A stretch of DNA of 64,000 nucleotides, taken from contig CAIIXF020000011.1 in the NCBI GenBank assembly GCA_903813345.2, positions 32,048,166 to 32,112,165 of the forward strand. The letters are read 5' to 3'. The translations under genes and the position numbers were made by a program. This DNA comes from Owenia fusiformis. Taxonomy: Eukaryota; Annelida; Polychaeta; Sabellida; Oweniidae. Below are positions 11,958 through 25,400 of the stretch, one piece after another. Within the stretch, counting starts at the first letter, position 1, and each line of letters opens with the position of its first letter. The notes beneath the pieces were generated by a model, which was not told the DNA's origin, made no database searches, and was given only the letters and a program-made list of their open reading frames with translations.

Positions 11958-14900
11958 CGTTACGGCGTCATAATTTAAACGTGTGAACCCAAATATCAAT
12001 TAATCTTTTGTTGACGATTGTGAATGCCCAGAATTTTCAGGATCCTTGAGTAAAGCCCGTATAACGTCGGAATTGCTCCAATTAGTTGCATGTAGGCGGA
12101 TATATGAATAGTACAGATATCCTACATGCAATTAGAAAGTACATTAACTAGAAATGAAGTAGGAAATCATGAAATTGCTTCAGCGCACCTGAGATGTCAG
12201 TCTATCATGACACTTTACTGTCTACAACTAAATATTACCGCTAATTAACTAGATAACTCAGCAATGAAAACAGCTATCTGAAGGAGTTCCTAGAGCAGAA
12301 CCTTATAAAGAACTATTTGTACTTGCACTCTGTACCATTACCGTTAGAACGTGATTTCAGTATTTTTTCAGTAGTTTTTCATATTCTTCATAGGAGGCGT
12401 ACTCATTATTTTCGATGGAACAATACGATTTTAAAGCCCTGACTTTAAAGCAAGAGCTATTAGGAGAACACATGTGGTGATTGTTGATGAAAAATATCAT
12501 CAGAAAACATCAAAACAGTCTGTAGACTAATAGAACAGTCAGTTTTGGCGGCCCTTCTCTTAATAAACTATGGAAAGCTCCCAAATAATGCATAAATTCC
12601 AGATAAATGGTACTGACTTGTAGTATGAAAACCATCAGATCACAGCGAATCACGCTATGACACAATTTCATACAGAAAAATATTTTTGACAAATATTTCA
12701 ATTTTTATAAGAATAAATGACAGCAAATTGTGAACAATCTAATTAATTTTGACGTTTTACATCTAAACTTGCGCGCTGAGAGATCTGATGGGTCAGGACG
12801 ACTTGCTAGTTATTCTTTCATCAATGTTTGTATTCATCCCCAGAACATCTTCCCAGCTTAAAGATGCATTGAAACATATGAATACCCCAGGGAAATTCTC
12901 TGCGGGGGCGGATCTTGGAACCAACAGGGGGGGGGGCAAATTTCAGCTCTGGGGAAAAAACTTGCGGGAATTTTTTTTGGCCCCAAAAACCAAAAAGTGG
13001 GCCCTAATTTTGAAATTGTGAGGCCCATTTTCTTCAAAATTTGGCCTAAAAGGCCCCCTGCCCCCATCCCCGCCCTCCCAGATCCACCAATGCTATCTGA
13101 CTGATCTTTGTAGGTTTGGTCATCAGTGTCCATTTTATCCCAATTTTGTTTTGCACTGCTAGACCTAGGGGTTTCTGAAGGATAATTCCATGGGTTGACC
13201 CGTTCGTACGCCTGGTATAACATATGCTTTGGTTTCGCTTTTGTTTATTTGTTATTAACTTGAGTATTTTTCTAGCAATGCTGGAAAAATATAAATATCA
13301 TATCTTTGATGCATCTATTCCCTAAAGTTCGATTTATTCGAACGCCTAGATGACACGTCTCTTAAAGTGCGGTATGATAAAGTGTTGTCATATCAAGAGT
13401 ACTCATTTGCGCAATCGTGGAACATGAAACACGAGACATGAAAACATAGAATTAAACCTTTCTTAAAAGATAACCATAATCATCACCATCCCTATCGTGT
13501 TCCTCTCTGTCCTTTGAAAGACACTTTTTCAATAGCTGTAGTAAGCTTATATAAGATGCTACCCCCTTAATAGTTTGATTTGATCGCATTTACAAGCTTA
13601 AATGCTAAATAAGGGCCACATAGAGCCGTTTTGAAGAGGGACAGTCATCCCCGGTGACGAATAGATCTGTTTTACTCGCATATTGATTTCCGCTGCACTG
13701 TAAGGATTCATGATTTGTTCCAATTTCTCTGTAATCTCTCATAAGTGAAACCATGTTGCTTGCAAACCATGTAATTCTTTTAATCGCTTCTGATAAAGCA
13801 AAATCAGTTTGTATTGATTTAGTATCTCGGTTGCGTTCAGCTTTCATAAATATGACACGTTCAAATTATACCTAGTCACCAGAGACTGTGACAATATTTA
13901 ATTTAAAAAAACATCCGGGAGATAAGATTTACAATCTCAGCGCACCAGGACAATGACGACAGTGGTAAACACTAAGATGGTAATGATTGCGCCAAAAATT
14001 AATTTGAAGATACTCAGTTTAAGATAATTTAATTTGATCATTCCCATTCAAGCTTTCTGATGGCGCTATGCTCGATCTTTTTATAAATATCAAATCCTTA
14101 CTTATTTATATTCGTTATCTGTTAAAACGCAGTCAAGTCATTAGAAAAAAGGACGTGTCTTAATTCAGCTTATAGATATATCTTATTCCTGTCATGTCTA
14201 AATACTTTATTCAAGGAGATTTTAGCATTAAAAATAAATGTGAATAGATGATGGGGATTGATTCTTATTTTATCTACTATAGAGAAGTTCTTGAGATGTA
14301 TCCAAACAACCGTAGCAGAGAAAGGGCCAGAGAAAGGCCCACATCTCCGTGTTTAACTTCCTTGTGCCAAATGTACTTCTGGGACACGGCGAGATCTCCA
14401 AGGGATTGTGCAGAATCGTGTAGGATTGACTTGACTTTCGTTGGGCAGAATTTCATCGGTTTCAATTGGGCTTTAAACACAAGTTCCACAAGATAAACAT
14501 GTACATAATTTGGGACTTGATGGGATTTCTAGGGACCTCACATTGCAAATAATATTAAAACAATGCTAAATAAAATCAGGCTTCGTAAGACACTTGATGG
14601 GATGTCACGGTCCACTTAAGACTTTACTTTGATACAGTAAGTACACCTTCTCATGGTAAACAAGAGTTTTGCGGTAATCAAACTGAATAGATTGAACCAG
14701 TGGCGTTCAGTCAAGTTTAAGACCTTGAATTGAATACAGTGGACCCAAAACTTGGGAAGTTAAGTAGAATAGACTGAGAAACAGTACATTATTCAATGTC
14801 TTCAATTCCCACATCATCAAAGGCAAACATTGACGATTAATGGCAAATATGCTCTCTATATTAAATCCGGGACGATAACGACCTTACCCCCATACTTTCA

Positions 14901-17900
14901 AATTGTTTTTGATCATATTGATAGAAATTGAATTCTTCTAAAGACGACAACCTCGTTTTGTTTTCAAATACTCTCCGAAATGGCTACAATTGGCAAGATA
15001 AATAGCATTAGCTAACTGGACAAGTACTTAAGCCATTAACTCTAAAAGTATCCGTAATTTTCTTACATTTAGCATAGATCTCTCAAATTATTTTCGTTTG
15101 AATAGGACTGATAAAACCACTAATTTCTTTAGTGCTTTATTGTGTTGATTTGAGGAATTCCATTAGTGTAGTATGTCCATGTGCTTTATCTTTGAAGGAA
15201 CGCTTTGTATATGCAGATTATTTATGACAAATTGATGGACTGCGAAATTGTTGGGTGTTACACGTCCCCCTTCTTAGAAAATGAATTGTCACCGGAGAAT
15301 ACTAATGCACTGTAATATTACAGATCACTGAAGGTCGTTTTGGTCTTTGGACGAGTCTTGGTTACAGATAATTGATGGGATGTTCGTTGAAATGCTGTGA
15401 ACGTGAAGATATGAAAAGATGGAATGAATGCTTATTGAATGCTGAACACTGTAAGTGGGATGAATGACCTAAACTGTAGTTTATGTTATCACAAATGGCT
15501 GTCGGAAGTAGTCAGTATTGTGTTGTCACTACAGTAATTCATTGAAAAAACTACTTCCCCGGTGAAAATTAAGGAATGAAGTAGTTCCAGATTATGGGAC
15601 TATATCCCCGCATATTTGAAGAATGGTATTTTTAGAAAGTATTTGGCCTGAACTTGACATTACCCCACATAGTCATTTTATACATACTTGTTCTCGCAAT
15701 ATACACCATTGTTTTTTATGGCTTCGTTTTAACGAATCAAAAAAACACTACACAGAAGTGCCTAATTACCGTAGTGACACCATGAGGAGTATTTATACCT
15801 CATTGTATGTAAAATAAACTGTAAACGCCCCTCTCCCATCCTTGGTCCAAGGGTATTTTTTCTTCTTTCTGAATTGAGTAATAAATATAGTCCTTTGAAT
15901 GGAGGATTCCCTCTGCGTCAGATGCCACTTTGGTTGAAGAGTATTTATAATGGGGATTGATTTCGCAAATACGATTACAATTCTTTGCTTTTCAAAGTTG
16001 CTCGAACATTTTTAAGTAATTGTTCATCGTTGACGCATTCTGTCTGGGACTCATTAATGGCAACCATTGGTGATGTAATTAACTGTAGTAAAGGTCATTT
16101 AGTCGTGGTACAATGATTGATGAGCATTTGGGACATCCCGTGTCTTACAAGGAGAAAACATTATAGACAAATCAGCAGCTTTGCTTTAAATGCTATGTTC
16201 TACCATATCTATAATTTTTGCCACTAGCCCGATTACTTCATTGCTCATGCTTATAGCTCATGTACTCGTGCCTTGCTCTGTCGTACATTTCTATGGTTAT
16301 AATTATCCAGCATTATGATTTCAATGTTTCTTTATTTGTGCTCATTTTTACAATTGATAGAACGTCTTTATTGTGAAACGAATATCATAAATATGTTTAC
16401 CTTGACAACAAAGCTGATTTCTTGAACTTACATTGTATCGGCCCCATTCATCTCCCAAAGACTCGTTAGGCCTAAAAGTGAGCATTCATTCATGAAACCT
16501 AGCTCTTCGTCTTAAGCCTTAAGGATCAACATGTATCCGTCTCGGTGACAATTATGGTTTTCAAAAGGTATCTTCATCATGTTCACGCGCAATTCAAAAT
16601 GAATACATTGCTACTCTTGCTTTTATGCCGACACCATCGTCCCTTCCCACTGGGTCTGAGGTAGGAACAACTGACACTTTGTGAATTAAGACACACCAAC
16701 ACGGTAATTGGGATTAATTTTACTCACCTAGATTGTAAGTCTGGTTCAAGATATCCCCGGGAAATTTACAAGGACGAAAATGAGCCATTTTATATAATGA
16801 TTAAAAAATAATACATAATTTTAGATATGATAAATGAACTTTTTTAGATGCAATTAATAAACAAATGAGGTACATTCGATAACTTGATGACACAACGATT
16901 AGCTGATTATATCAGTCAATATAATCCCCGTCCTTGTGACAATGAAAAATTTAACGAAAATGATCGGTCTCACTCGATTAGTCCATTACTTCCGTTCAAT
17001 TTCAATAATGCAATCTCGATTAATGTTGAAGTCGGAGGACAAGAAGAGAGACAGACGAGGGGGAAGTGTGACAAATGATAGATCTATTTTCGTTACACTA
17101 CGCCTCACTTGAGAAATTGCTTGTCCCGGAACAATTAAAAAAGTAAAATTGCTGGATGTAAACAAAGGTTTGTGATAATGAGAACATAAATTACTATCAA
17201 AAACGGATGCTGAATTCAGACAGGCGTGGATAGTCTCAGGAAATGTGATCAAAAATAGGTTCGAAAATACGTCCTGAATTTCAAAGATATCATTACATCA
17301 CAACATGAGCGTATAGCCAGTCGAGATGGTTAGTCATTCAAATAGACTCAAACAACAAACAATTTTTCAAATAAATGACAAATATGTCGAGAACATCAAA
17401 ATAAATAATACATCATAAAATGAAAATTAATCAAGCTTGCATATCTGGTAATATTATGTCAGATATTGAACTTCTAGATCAGATGAAAATCGATTTGCCG
17501 AGCAGAGATCATAATGTTAGTAGGATGATGTCTTATTTTCTCGTTATCTTGTAGAAATTAAGTAAATTGACTCTAAATCATTGAATTAGACGATTGATAT
17601 TGCTCAGTGGAAAACAGCGGAAATCAACGAGCTCCGTGAAACGATATCAAGCGTGCTTTTTGATCGGAATGAAAGTAACCATGACAAAGCAACATTCAAT
17701 GAATGCAACACCGGATAGAGTAGAAGTGAAGTCAATTTCCAAATGAACATGTCACTATGACATTAAAATGCTAGATGACGATTTTGGTGGAATTTAGGAG
17801 GGTTTTATTTACGATTTATAGCTAATTATACGAAAATTAACTATTTGTAATTTTACGATTCAACATCAAGAACGAATCAATTGTTTATACGTTAATTGCA

Positions 17901-18863
17901 ATGAATAAAACTGGAATAAAAGGGTAGAAAATTATTCAACTTACTAGAAGATGCGGGCGTTCGTGAACAAGAATAGTCCCTGAGGTGTTGATAGAAGATA
18001 CTTGATCAAATAAGTACGTGCATAGACTTCCTTCATTAGGATCAACCTAGATGAAAGTTATGAAGGGCACTCTCTATGGCATGTCTACATTTGCAGTTTA
18101 ATCTAATACGTCCTTTGTCACTTCATTTCTCGTTTCTGATGTTGACATACCAATTACCCGCGACAGAGTTAAAAAGTTTTACATATTTCATTTTTCACTT
18201 TTGACATAACATGATATAACTAAAATCATGTTAAGTCAAAAATAAGAAAATTGTTTTTGCCAGTTGCCTGGTGCCTGGGTATACTCGAATATCCGTAGAT
18301 TGTTCCTTTATATTGTTTAAGATCTCGCTTCACTTGAATTAGACCTGAAAACATATCACCTCCCATTTCCGAAGGAATTGTCTGACACGTGATGTTATAT
18401 CATACTGACCTCAGGTTAGAGAACATCATATGCGTTCATGATTTATTAATCGCCTGTCTTATTTTCATTTTCAGTCAGACTCCCCAGTGTGATGACTTCC
18501 AGAGGTGACGCGTGAAGAACAATCTTGAAACGAGAGGTTACAAGTAGATTCGTGATGAATATGTAACTAGTTTGGATCGCAATGAACATAAAATGGACGA
18601 AGCAAATTTTGGAATACACGACAGTAAAACCACTCAATGAGATCCCTACATGAACCGCAGAGTATTACTAACATTACTCCTTGTGTTATTACTATTCAAA
18701 GAATGGTTGAGTAACATTGGAAATTAGTAAAGGCACCGCAGTTACAATATATGACTAGGAAACTGGAAAGCCCAACAGAATAACGCCGAATTACTTAGAC
18801 GTATAAACCTTTGAAAGATTTTCGAATTCTATTATCCAAATAAATGTGTCTCATTAATGTGAC
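11958..18863. other. intergenic / upstream of Popeye gene, no gene seen
   Basis: This is 6.9 kb of AT-rich DNA without a supported coding exon. A G/C-run fragment at 12,890-13,090 (GGGGGGCAAATTT, GGCCCCAAAAACC, GATCCACCAATGCT) looks like a dispersed repeat. Promoter and any 5' untranslated exon of the Popeye gene should lie towards the right end, but I cannot place them. Confidence 0.5.
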
Positions 18864-19417
18864 ATGATGTACCAAAGGCGAGTGGAAGACTATGAAGATG
18901 ATATTAAAGATGGCGGTTTGACATTAAACCCAAATCTAACATCTGAGTTGAACGGTAGTGACCTTCATCGTGAATGTTATGACTGGTCAGAATCGGCACA
19001 CCCCCTCTTCAAGGTTGCCATGGTGTTGTTCTTAGTGGCTTATATTACACCGGATACTTATATGTTTCGTTATAAACCAGTTGTGTTTCGAATACTTGTT
19101 GCCTTGGGAACAATTCCTTTGTTGATATGGGCGTCTATCGTTGTATGTTACACTGATCTCTGGAGCTGGAATCTCGTATATTTGATAGCCAATCTTTTGC
19201 ATTTTATCATCGTTGGAATCATGCTCTATCCAGCTGGTTTCCCTAAAGAACTTGAGCATATATATGCAAAACTTTTCAAGCCATTTAAAGTGTCCCGGAC
19301 AGACTTTAAGGAATTCGCCGCCCGGGGTTCTTTGTTGGAACTCGATTCCGGGTATATCTATGCCATGGAACAAGTCACTGCTGGGCAGGATAAGTTGTCT
19401 ATACTGATTTCTGGAAA
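18864..19417 (+). CDS. POPDC: Popeye gene coding exon 1
   Basis: Encodes residues 1-184 plus two bases of codon 185: the glycosylated N-terminus, all three membrane helices and the start of the Popeye domain (KELEHIYAKLFKPFKVSR). The donor is GGAAA|GTAAGT. A second ATG follows at once (18867). Confidence 0.93.
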
Positions 19418-22400
19418 GTAAGTATGACAAATGAGTATGAGTCAAAGTAAAAATAGTAACGATTGAATTAAGGCAATCTATAACATGAATAGTACCTTGT
19501 GATGTAAGATTAAACATATTTTTATATATTGTCATTCTTTTTTCCTCTGGAACACTTGACATTTAATAAATCATTATAACTAATAGATCTATTTTTTTGG
19601 GGGCCCCCTATTTTGATTTTTAGGGCTGTTTGGCGATAATTTTTATAGGACGTATGCTGTTTTATCCCATACTTGGACGTGTTACGGGTACATAAAGCCG
19701 GTTTGTAAAAACTTATATTTTCATCAGCGGGCAGATATAGCTTTACGTCCCGCTCCGAGCGGGCAGATATAATATATATCTGCCCGCTACGTCATAATCG
19801 CTGTTCCCGTATTGGTTCTTTTTTGTAACATTCGCATACTGTAAACCACAATGGAGAAAAACACAAACAATCACGATCTATTTGATGCTTTAAAGAAGGG
19901 AAGGAGCAGTATTCCCGGTTAATAATCAAAGATTTGAACAGGAAAATCCGGCTACGGACAAGAATACAAAACTGGACATGAATATTTTAAAATAATTCCA
20001 CGGTTGGTTGCAAAGTTTCTGAACTTTGGCCAATTGAACAATGTGATTGGTATGGGATAAACATATCATCCTATAGTCGGTTCAGGATATTGGGATTATC
20101 CCTTGGCCAATATAATATATCTACCCTCGGGACCTACGGCCCTCGGACAGATATATTATATTGGCCTCGGGATAATCCCAATATCCTGAACCTCATATAG
20201 GATAATCTCTATATATGCGTGCATGTAATGTAATTGTATTCAAAATCATAAGCAGATAAATGATGTCCTCATTTTAGTATTTCGGTCCTCTGATTTGTGC
20301 TCTATGATTATACAGGGGGAGAGGAAAAATGCGTTTGGGCATTATTTTCCTGAGTGTATTCGGCAAATGGCATTCGAAATTTTGTCCATAGACAAAATAG
20401 CAAATCTTTGCGGAGCTTGCTCAAATCATTTTACATAGTTGAGATGATGAATCCTGGTTTTTAGTGCCCATTGTCTTGATATATGAGTGCTAAAACTGGA
20501 AGAAACATTAAGTAATCGAATTTAGAAGTGATGGCTAGTATATAGCATGACCATACAAGGTTTCAGAAAAGATAATATTATTAGAAAATTATCACGCTCT
20601 GGGCGTGTTGGGGTGTACTTAGGGTCTAAAAATAGGCGCAGCATATGTCTAAGAGAAGCAAAATGTAAAGACAAGAGATATTCTTACAATTTTAGAAGAA
20701 CAAACGTATAGAAATATTTCTGCTAAGTTTTTGGAGGTTCACATTTGACATCTTTGGCCCAAAATCACTTGCAAGTGTGTTTAACTATATGGTTTTGAAA
20801 GAACCCCCAGGCAAAGGCGACGTTGGAGATCTAAATTGAAATTGAACGTGGACATGGACATGGACGTTAGCAAGCAAACACCTTTTTATGTCCCCACCAC
20901 ATAGTGTGGGGCCATATTGTCGGCCTAGGCGCGTCCGTCTGTCCGTCCGTCTGTCTGTCCGTCTGTCTGTCCGTCTGTCTGTCCGTCCGTACGTCCGGGA
21001 GTTTTCTCCAAAACCGCTGCAGATATCACCTTCAAATTTTCAGGGATAATTTATGAGTGCATGCAGATGTGGATGAAAAAAAATTAACTCGATACCTACT
21101 TCCTGTCGGCCATTTTGAAGTCAAATGCTAAAATCCTTGTCTGCAAACTTTAAGAAAAACGGCTTAACAGTTGCTTTTAAAACTTTAACATCTTGTTCAG
21201 CTCACTTCATTCTAGATCTGATTAGGTTTTGGACCTGTTAGCTCAGTCATGTCAGCCATTTTGAATGTTTTAAGAAAAGTTAGCGCACGATAATACTTTG
21301 TATCATATTGAATGGTGTTTTTCAGTTTTCATGCTTTAACTTTTTAGTAGCTTTATAAATAATTTCAGGTGTACTTTGTTGTAAAAGCTTATGTTATTGT
21401 TAACAGTAGGTATATGTGATAATTTTGTAAAAAGATTTCAGCAAAAACTCATAATCACTTTTTTATTGTCGGCCATTTTGGATTTTTCCGTCCTAAAATC
21501 TTGTCTGTAAAGTCTTGTCTACGCGTTTTCAGGTGAACCGTTTGGTAGATCAATTTCAAATTTTCAGGGATGATTCTTAGTATGAGAATCTAGATCTGAT
21601 TAGTTTTTGGGCATTCTGGGTAAATGTCAAGGCAGCCATTTTGGATTTTCCGTCCTAAAATCGTGTCTGTAAAGTCTTGTCTACGCATTTTCAGGTGAAC
21701 CATTTGGTAGATCAATTTCAAATTTTCAGGGATGATTCTCAGTATGAAAATCTAGATCTGATAATTTTTACGGCATTCTGGATAAATGTCAAGGCAGCCA
21801 TTTTGGATTTTCCGTCTTAAAATCTTGCCCGTAAAGTCTTGTCTACGCGTTTTTAGGTGAACCGTTTGGTAGATCAATTTCAAATTTTCAGGGATGATTC
21901 TTATTATGAAAATCTAGAACTGATTAGTTTTTGGGCATTCTGGGTAAATGTCAAGGCAGCCATTTTGGATTTTCTGTCCTAAAATCTTGTCTGTAAAGTC
22001 TTGTCTACACATTTCCAGGTGAACTGTTTGGTACATCAATTTTAAATTTTCAGGGATGATTCTTAGTATGAAAATCTAGAACAGATTAGTTTTTGGAATT
22101 CTGGATAAATGTCAAGGCAGCCATTTTGGATTTTCTGTCCTCAAATCTTGTCTGTAACGTCTTGTTTACATGTTTTCTGGTTAACTGTGTGAGGGATCAA
22201 TTTCAAATTTTCAGGGGTGGTTCTTAGTATGAAAATCTAGAACTGACTAATTTTTTGTCATTCTTGGTAAATTTTAAGATGGCCATTTTGGATTCTCCGT
22301 CCTCAAATTGTGTCGGTAAAGTCTTGTCTACTCATTTTTAGGATAATCATTTGACAGGATTACCCATAGGTGGGGACATATTGTACACGTTTGTGTTCTT

Positions 22401-25400
22401 GTATTTAAGTACATTCGTAAAACGTGAATAATGGGGAAAAGTGATAACTTTTTTAACCTCTAATTATTGTAACCGATTTCACATGGCAGTGACGGGCGTG
22501 TTTTATTACTACAAAGAGCAATTCTTCAATGCAGTCCGAAATCACGGCAACGTCAGATTCCGTTCTCACATGGCGGACGAAAGTTCGTATTAGATTCGAT
22601 CTTTTTCCATTGCACGTATAATAGAGCATTTAGATAAAATTCCTTAAAGGAATATTCCTTGCCAAACCATCTCTCTCCTCATATGGTAGCTATAACCATA
22701 TATATGCTTGCCATGTTTAGCAAAACAAGCAAAAATGTTTTGATATGGTCAAATTTGATCATTAGAAATGTGATGCTCAATTCCAGTAAGCTGCTATCTT
22801 TTAAAATTTCACAGAGGAAGTGATGTCATCGACTCTCAACTTTGCATATAGCATTAGGTGAGGAGCTATTAAGAATTACAAAACCAGCTAAATATTCTTT
22901 TTCAACTTTGTATCTTATTTAATCCTTCTGAAAATCTCTTCTTTTATTCTAAGTTGACAAGCCCTGAAAATATTTTTCCACAGAAAGTAATGATCACTTG
23001 TCTAGAAGTGATTTTGTTATGGGCAAGGTTATAGAAGTTGAGAGTTGATGACATCACTTCCTGCAAGAAATCTTAAAAGATGGCAGCTCACTGGAAATAA
23101 GCACTAGATTTTTAAATGATCAATATTGACCATATTAAAACATTTTCCCATGTTTTGCTAGATATGGAAACTATATATATGATTATAGCTACCATATCAA
23201 GAGAGAAAGGGTCTGGCAAGGAATATTCCTTTAAGTACAAACATCATTTTCAAGTGTCTTGCTACTTATTGTAGGGCTAGATATGTTCAAACATCATGAG
23301 AAAGTCCGATTAAAATATGGCCCTTGACAATAGAAAATGTTTTACCACTTGCGATTGTCCTCGTCTGTTTTAAAAAAAATTCTGAATCCGTTGTCTTTCA
23401 TGATTTGGAAGAATGCATATTCATTTATTGTGATGATTCACATCTACATTTGAACGGAACTAGCAATTCATATATGACACCGTTACAAGAGCTAAAATAT
23501 TTGCACAAAATTATCGATATTGACTCAAGAAATGAGAACGAAGCAATTGAAAAGTTGAAAGAAACGGTGGTTGCGTCCGCCATTTGTGACAACGTAATCT
23601 GACGTTGCTGTTGTCTTGGTGTTCCGGTATGCATTTGAACACTTTTGATATGGCCCCGTGTGGCCGAACTGGGCATCGGAGTTGATCCGAAAACCGAGGG
23701 TCACTAGAAAGGGAGGGGGTGACGATTGTTCGTGGATAGGGTTGGGATACCGGAATCTATATGCAAGACAGTGGGCCTATTCCGAGGCCTTGAGAGCCGC
23801 GGATAGTGAACTACTCACTCAGCTGGTACGCTGGGGACAAAGCTAGAATCAGCCTGGCTGTTCCCTCCCTGACTCATAAGAACGTCAAATCATATCAGTA
23901 CCCGTTGACTAAGATTTTCTAAAACAAGGTCCAGCTCCGTTGCTGTAAAATGGCTGCTTAATTGGTTGGTTTATGATAAATAAAAAACTATTTTCTCAAA
24001 GTTTGATGGGACCCGTGTTCATAAAAGATTAAGTATGTGATAGCACGCCGAGACGACGAGTCTAGTTGAATAATTGATTGGCTGGATAGCGTCTCTAATG
24101 AAGTATATCACCTGTAGACCATTGTAATATCTATTTAAGCCGCTTTAATAGTACAATAACGTCATTTCGAAGGACAATATAGTGAATTATAACATACCTA
24201 TGATGATGTATAGTGCAAAGTGTACACAAGACAGCGGGCCAATATAAGATTTGAAAAGCCCGCGCCCGCTAACTTTCTGATTGGTCAAGGCGCTGACGTC
24301 ATAACCAATCAATCCAAGGAGGATTGGCTCCCAGAATGCAACACCGATATTCTGCAAAACAATCACCTAGCGATAGCTTTGTTGGAGAGTATCGGGTCAT
24401 TCTCCATGCAGTCGTACAAATTATACAGACACGAATAGCAAATGACGCATGCGTGGAGATTAAAGAATATCGAGTTGGAACCCTGGCTTCCAATCCTCCT
24501 TGCAATCAATCGAAGATAAAACTGCGCGAGCAATTTTTATAAACTCATTTCAATCATTTTCAAACCATTTGTTTGTCAATTCTATAAGAAAACGGTACTC
24601 TCTGACCAGTCTACATCATCATAGGTATGTTATAAATCGTTTATGTCACTATCGTGGCACATATGCCCTCGGTTCTCAAAGATCAATGTCCCTCCCAAGG
24701 TCGGGCCATATATCACTGAGACCTCGGGCATATATGCCACGATAGTGACATAACCTCTAAATATTGGACCGAGGGCCGAAGGCTCAAGGTCCAATATTTC
24801 ACCATATTGCCCGCAGGAATGACGTTATTAGTATTATTACCACCGTTAATGACCAGGATTGAAACAGCAAGAAAATCTTACGCACTGAACGATATCTAAT
24901 TTCCCGGGGAAAATTGCCGGTCATTAATTGCTTTATTGACCGGCAATATGGACCGCCACTATGACGTCACATATTGCTCAGGTCGATGTAGAAAATTGAA
25001 TGCCTCCTAAACTAGCACTAAAACCCCTAGAATTGGCCCGGCAAGGTGGTAATAATATCGTATAATAATTGCTCATCACATCTTCGCGTGTTTATTGCTT
25101 GGTCAGGATTGCTTCCAACACCGCTGAGAAAAAAGAACATGAGCTCACCTGCACGCGTGAATTCAGATGCTTTTAAAGGTCCCGACGTTTGAAAATATTG
25201 CCGGTGTGAAAGAAATGATGGTCCCCCAGGGATTGTGGTCCTTAACGGCCCTTACTGACCCTGATTGCGTATAAGATAATGAGGGAAAGAGTTATATTGA
25301 GGTCACCATATAAATCATAAATCAATAGAGAGTAGGACCAAAATTTGATAGGACCACCTTACCTTTTACACCGGTTAATTACCAATTATTTGACATGACC

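Larger units (their letters stand above)
20887..22380. mobile_element. 1.5-kb TIR element (TATGTCCCCACC termini) with 162-bp core repeats
   Basis: The ends are TATGTCCCCACC and GGTGGGGACATA. The outer TA may be a TA target duplication around a TGTCCCCACC/GGTGGGGACA inverted repeat. Just inside the left end is a hairpin (CCCCACCAC/GTGTGGGG), then a GTCCGTCTGTCC-type simple repeat (20935-20997). Most of the rest is a 162-bp tandem array. There is no coding capacity. It lies in intron 1 of the Popeye gene. Its inverted orientation matches the end layout of the element at 49,021-50,505. Confidence 0.75.

Noticed and set aside
13605-13847. 80-codon minus frame (KAERNRDTKSIQTDFALSEA)
   Set aside because: Reads somewhat like protein but has no recognised family, no splice context and no nearby partner exons.
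19032-19562. 176-codon minus-strand frame
   Set aside because: Shadow of Popeye exon 1 on the opposite strand.
23324-23602. 92-codon frame in Popeye intron 1
   Set aside because: No domain, no family resemblance, no phase-compatible splice sites; it also overlaps a minus-strand frame of similar length.
23650-23720. tRNA-like GTGTGGCCGAACTGGGC
   Set aside because: No matching B box or acceptor pairing downstream.
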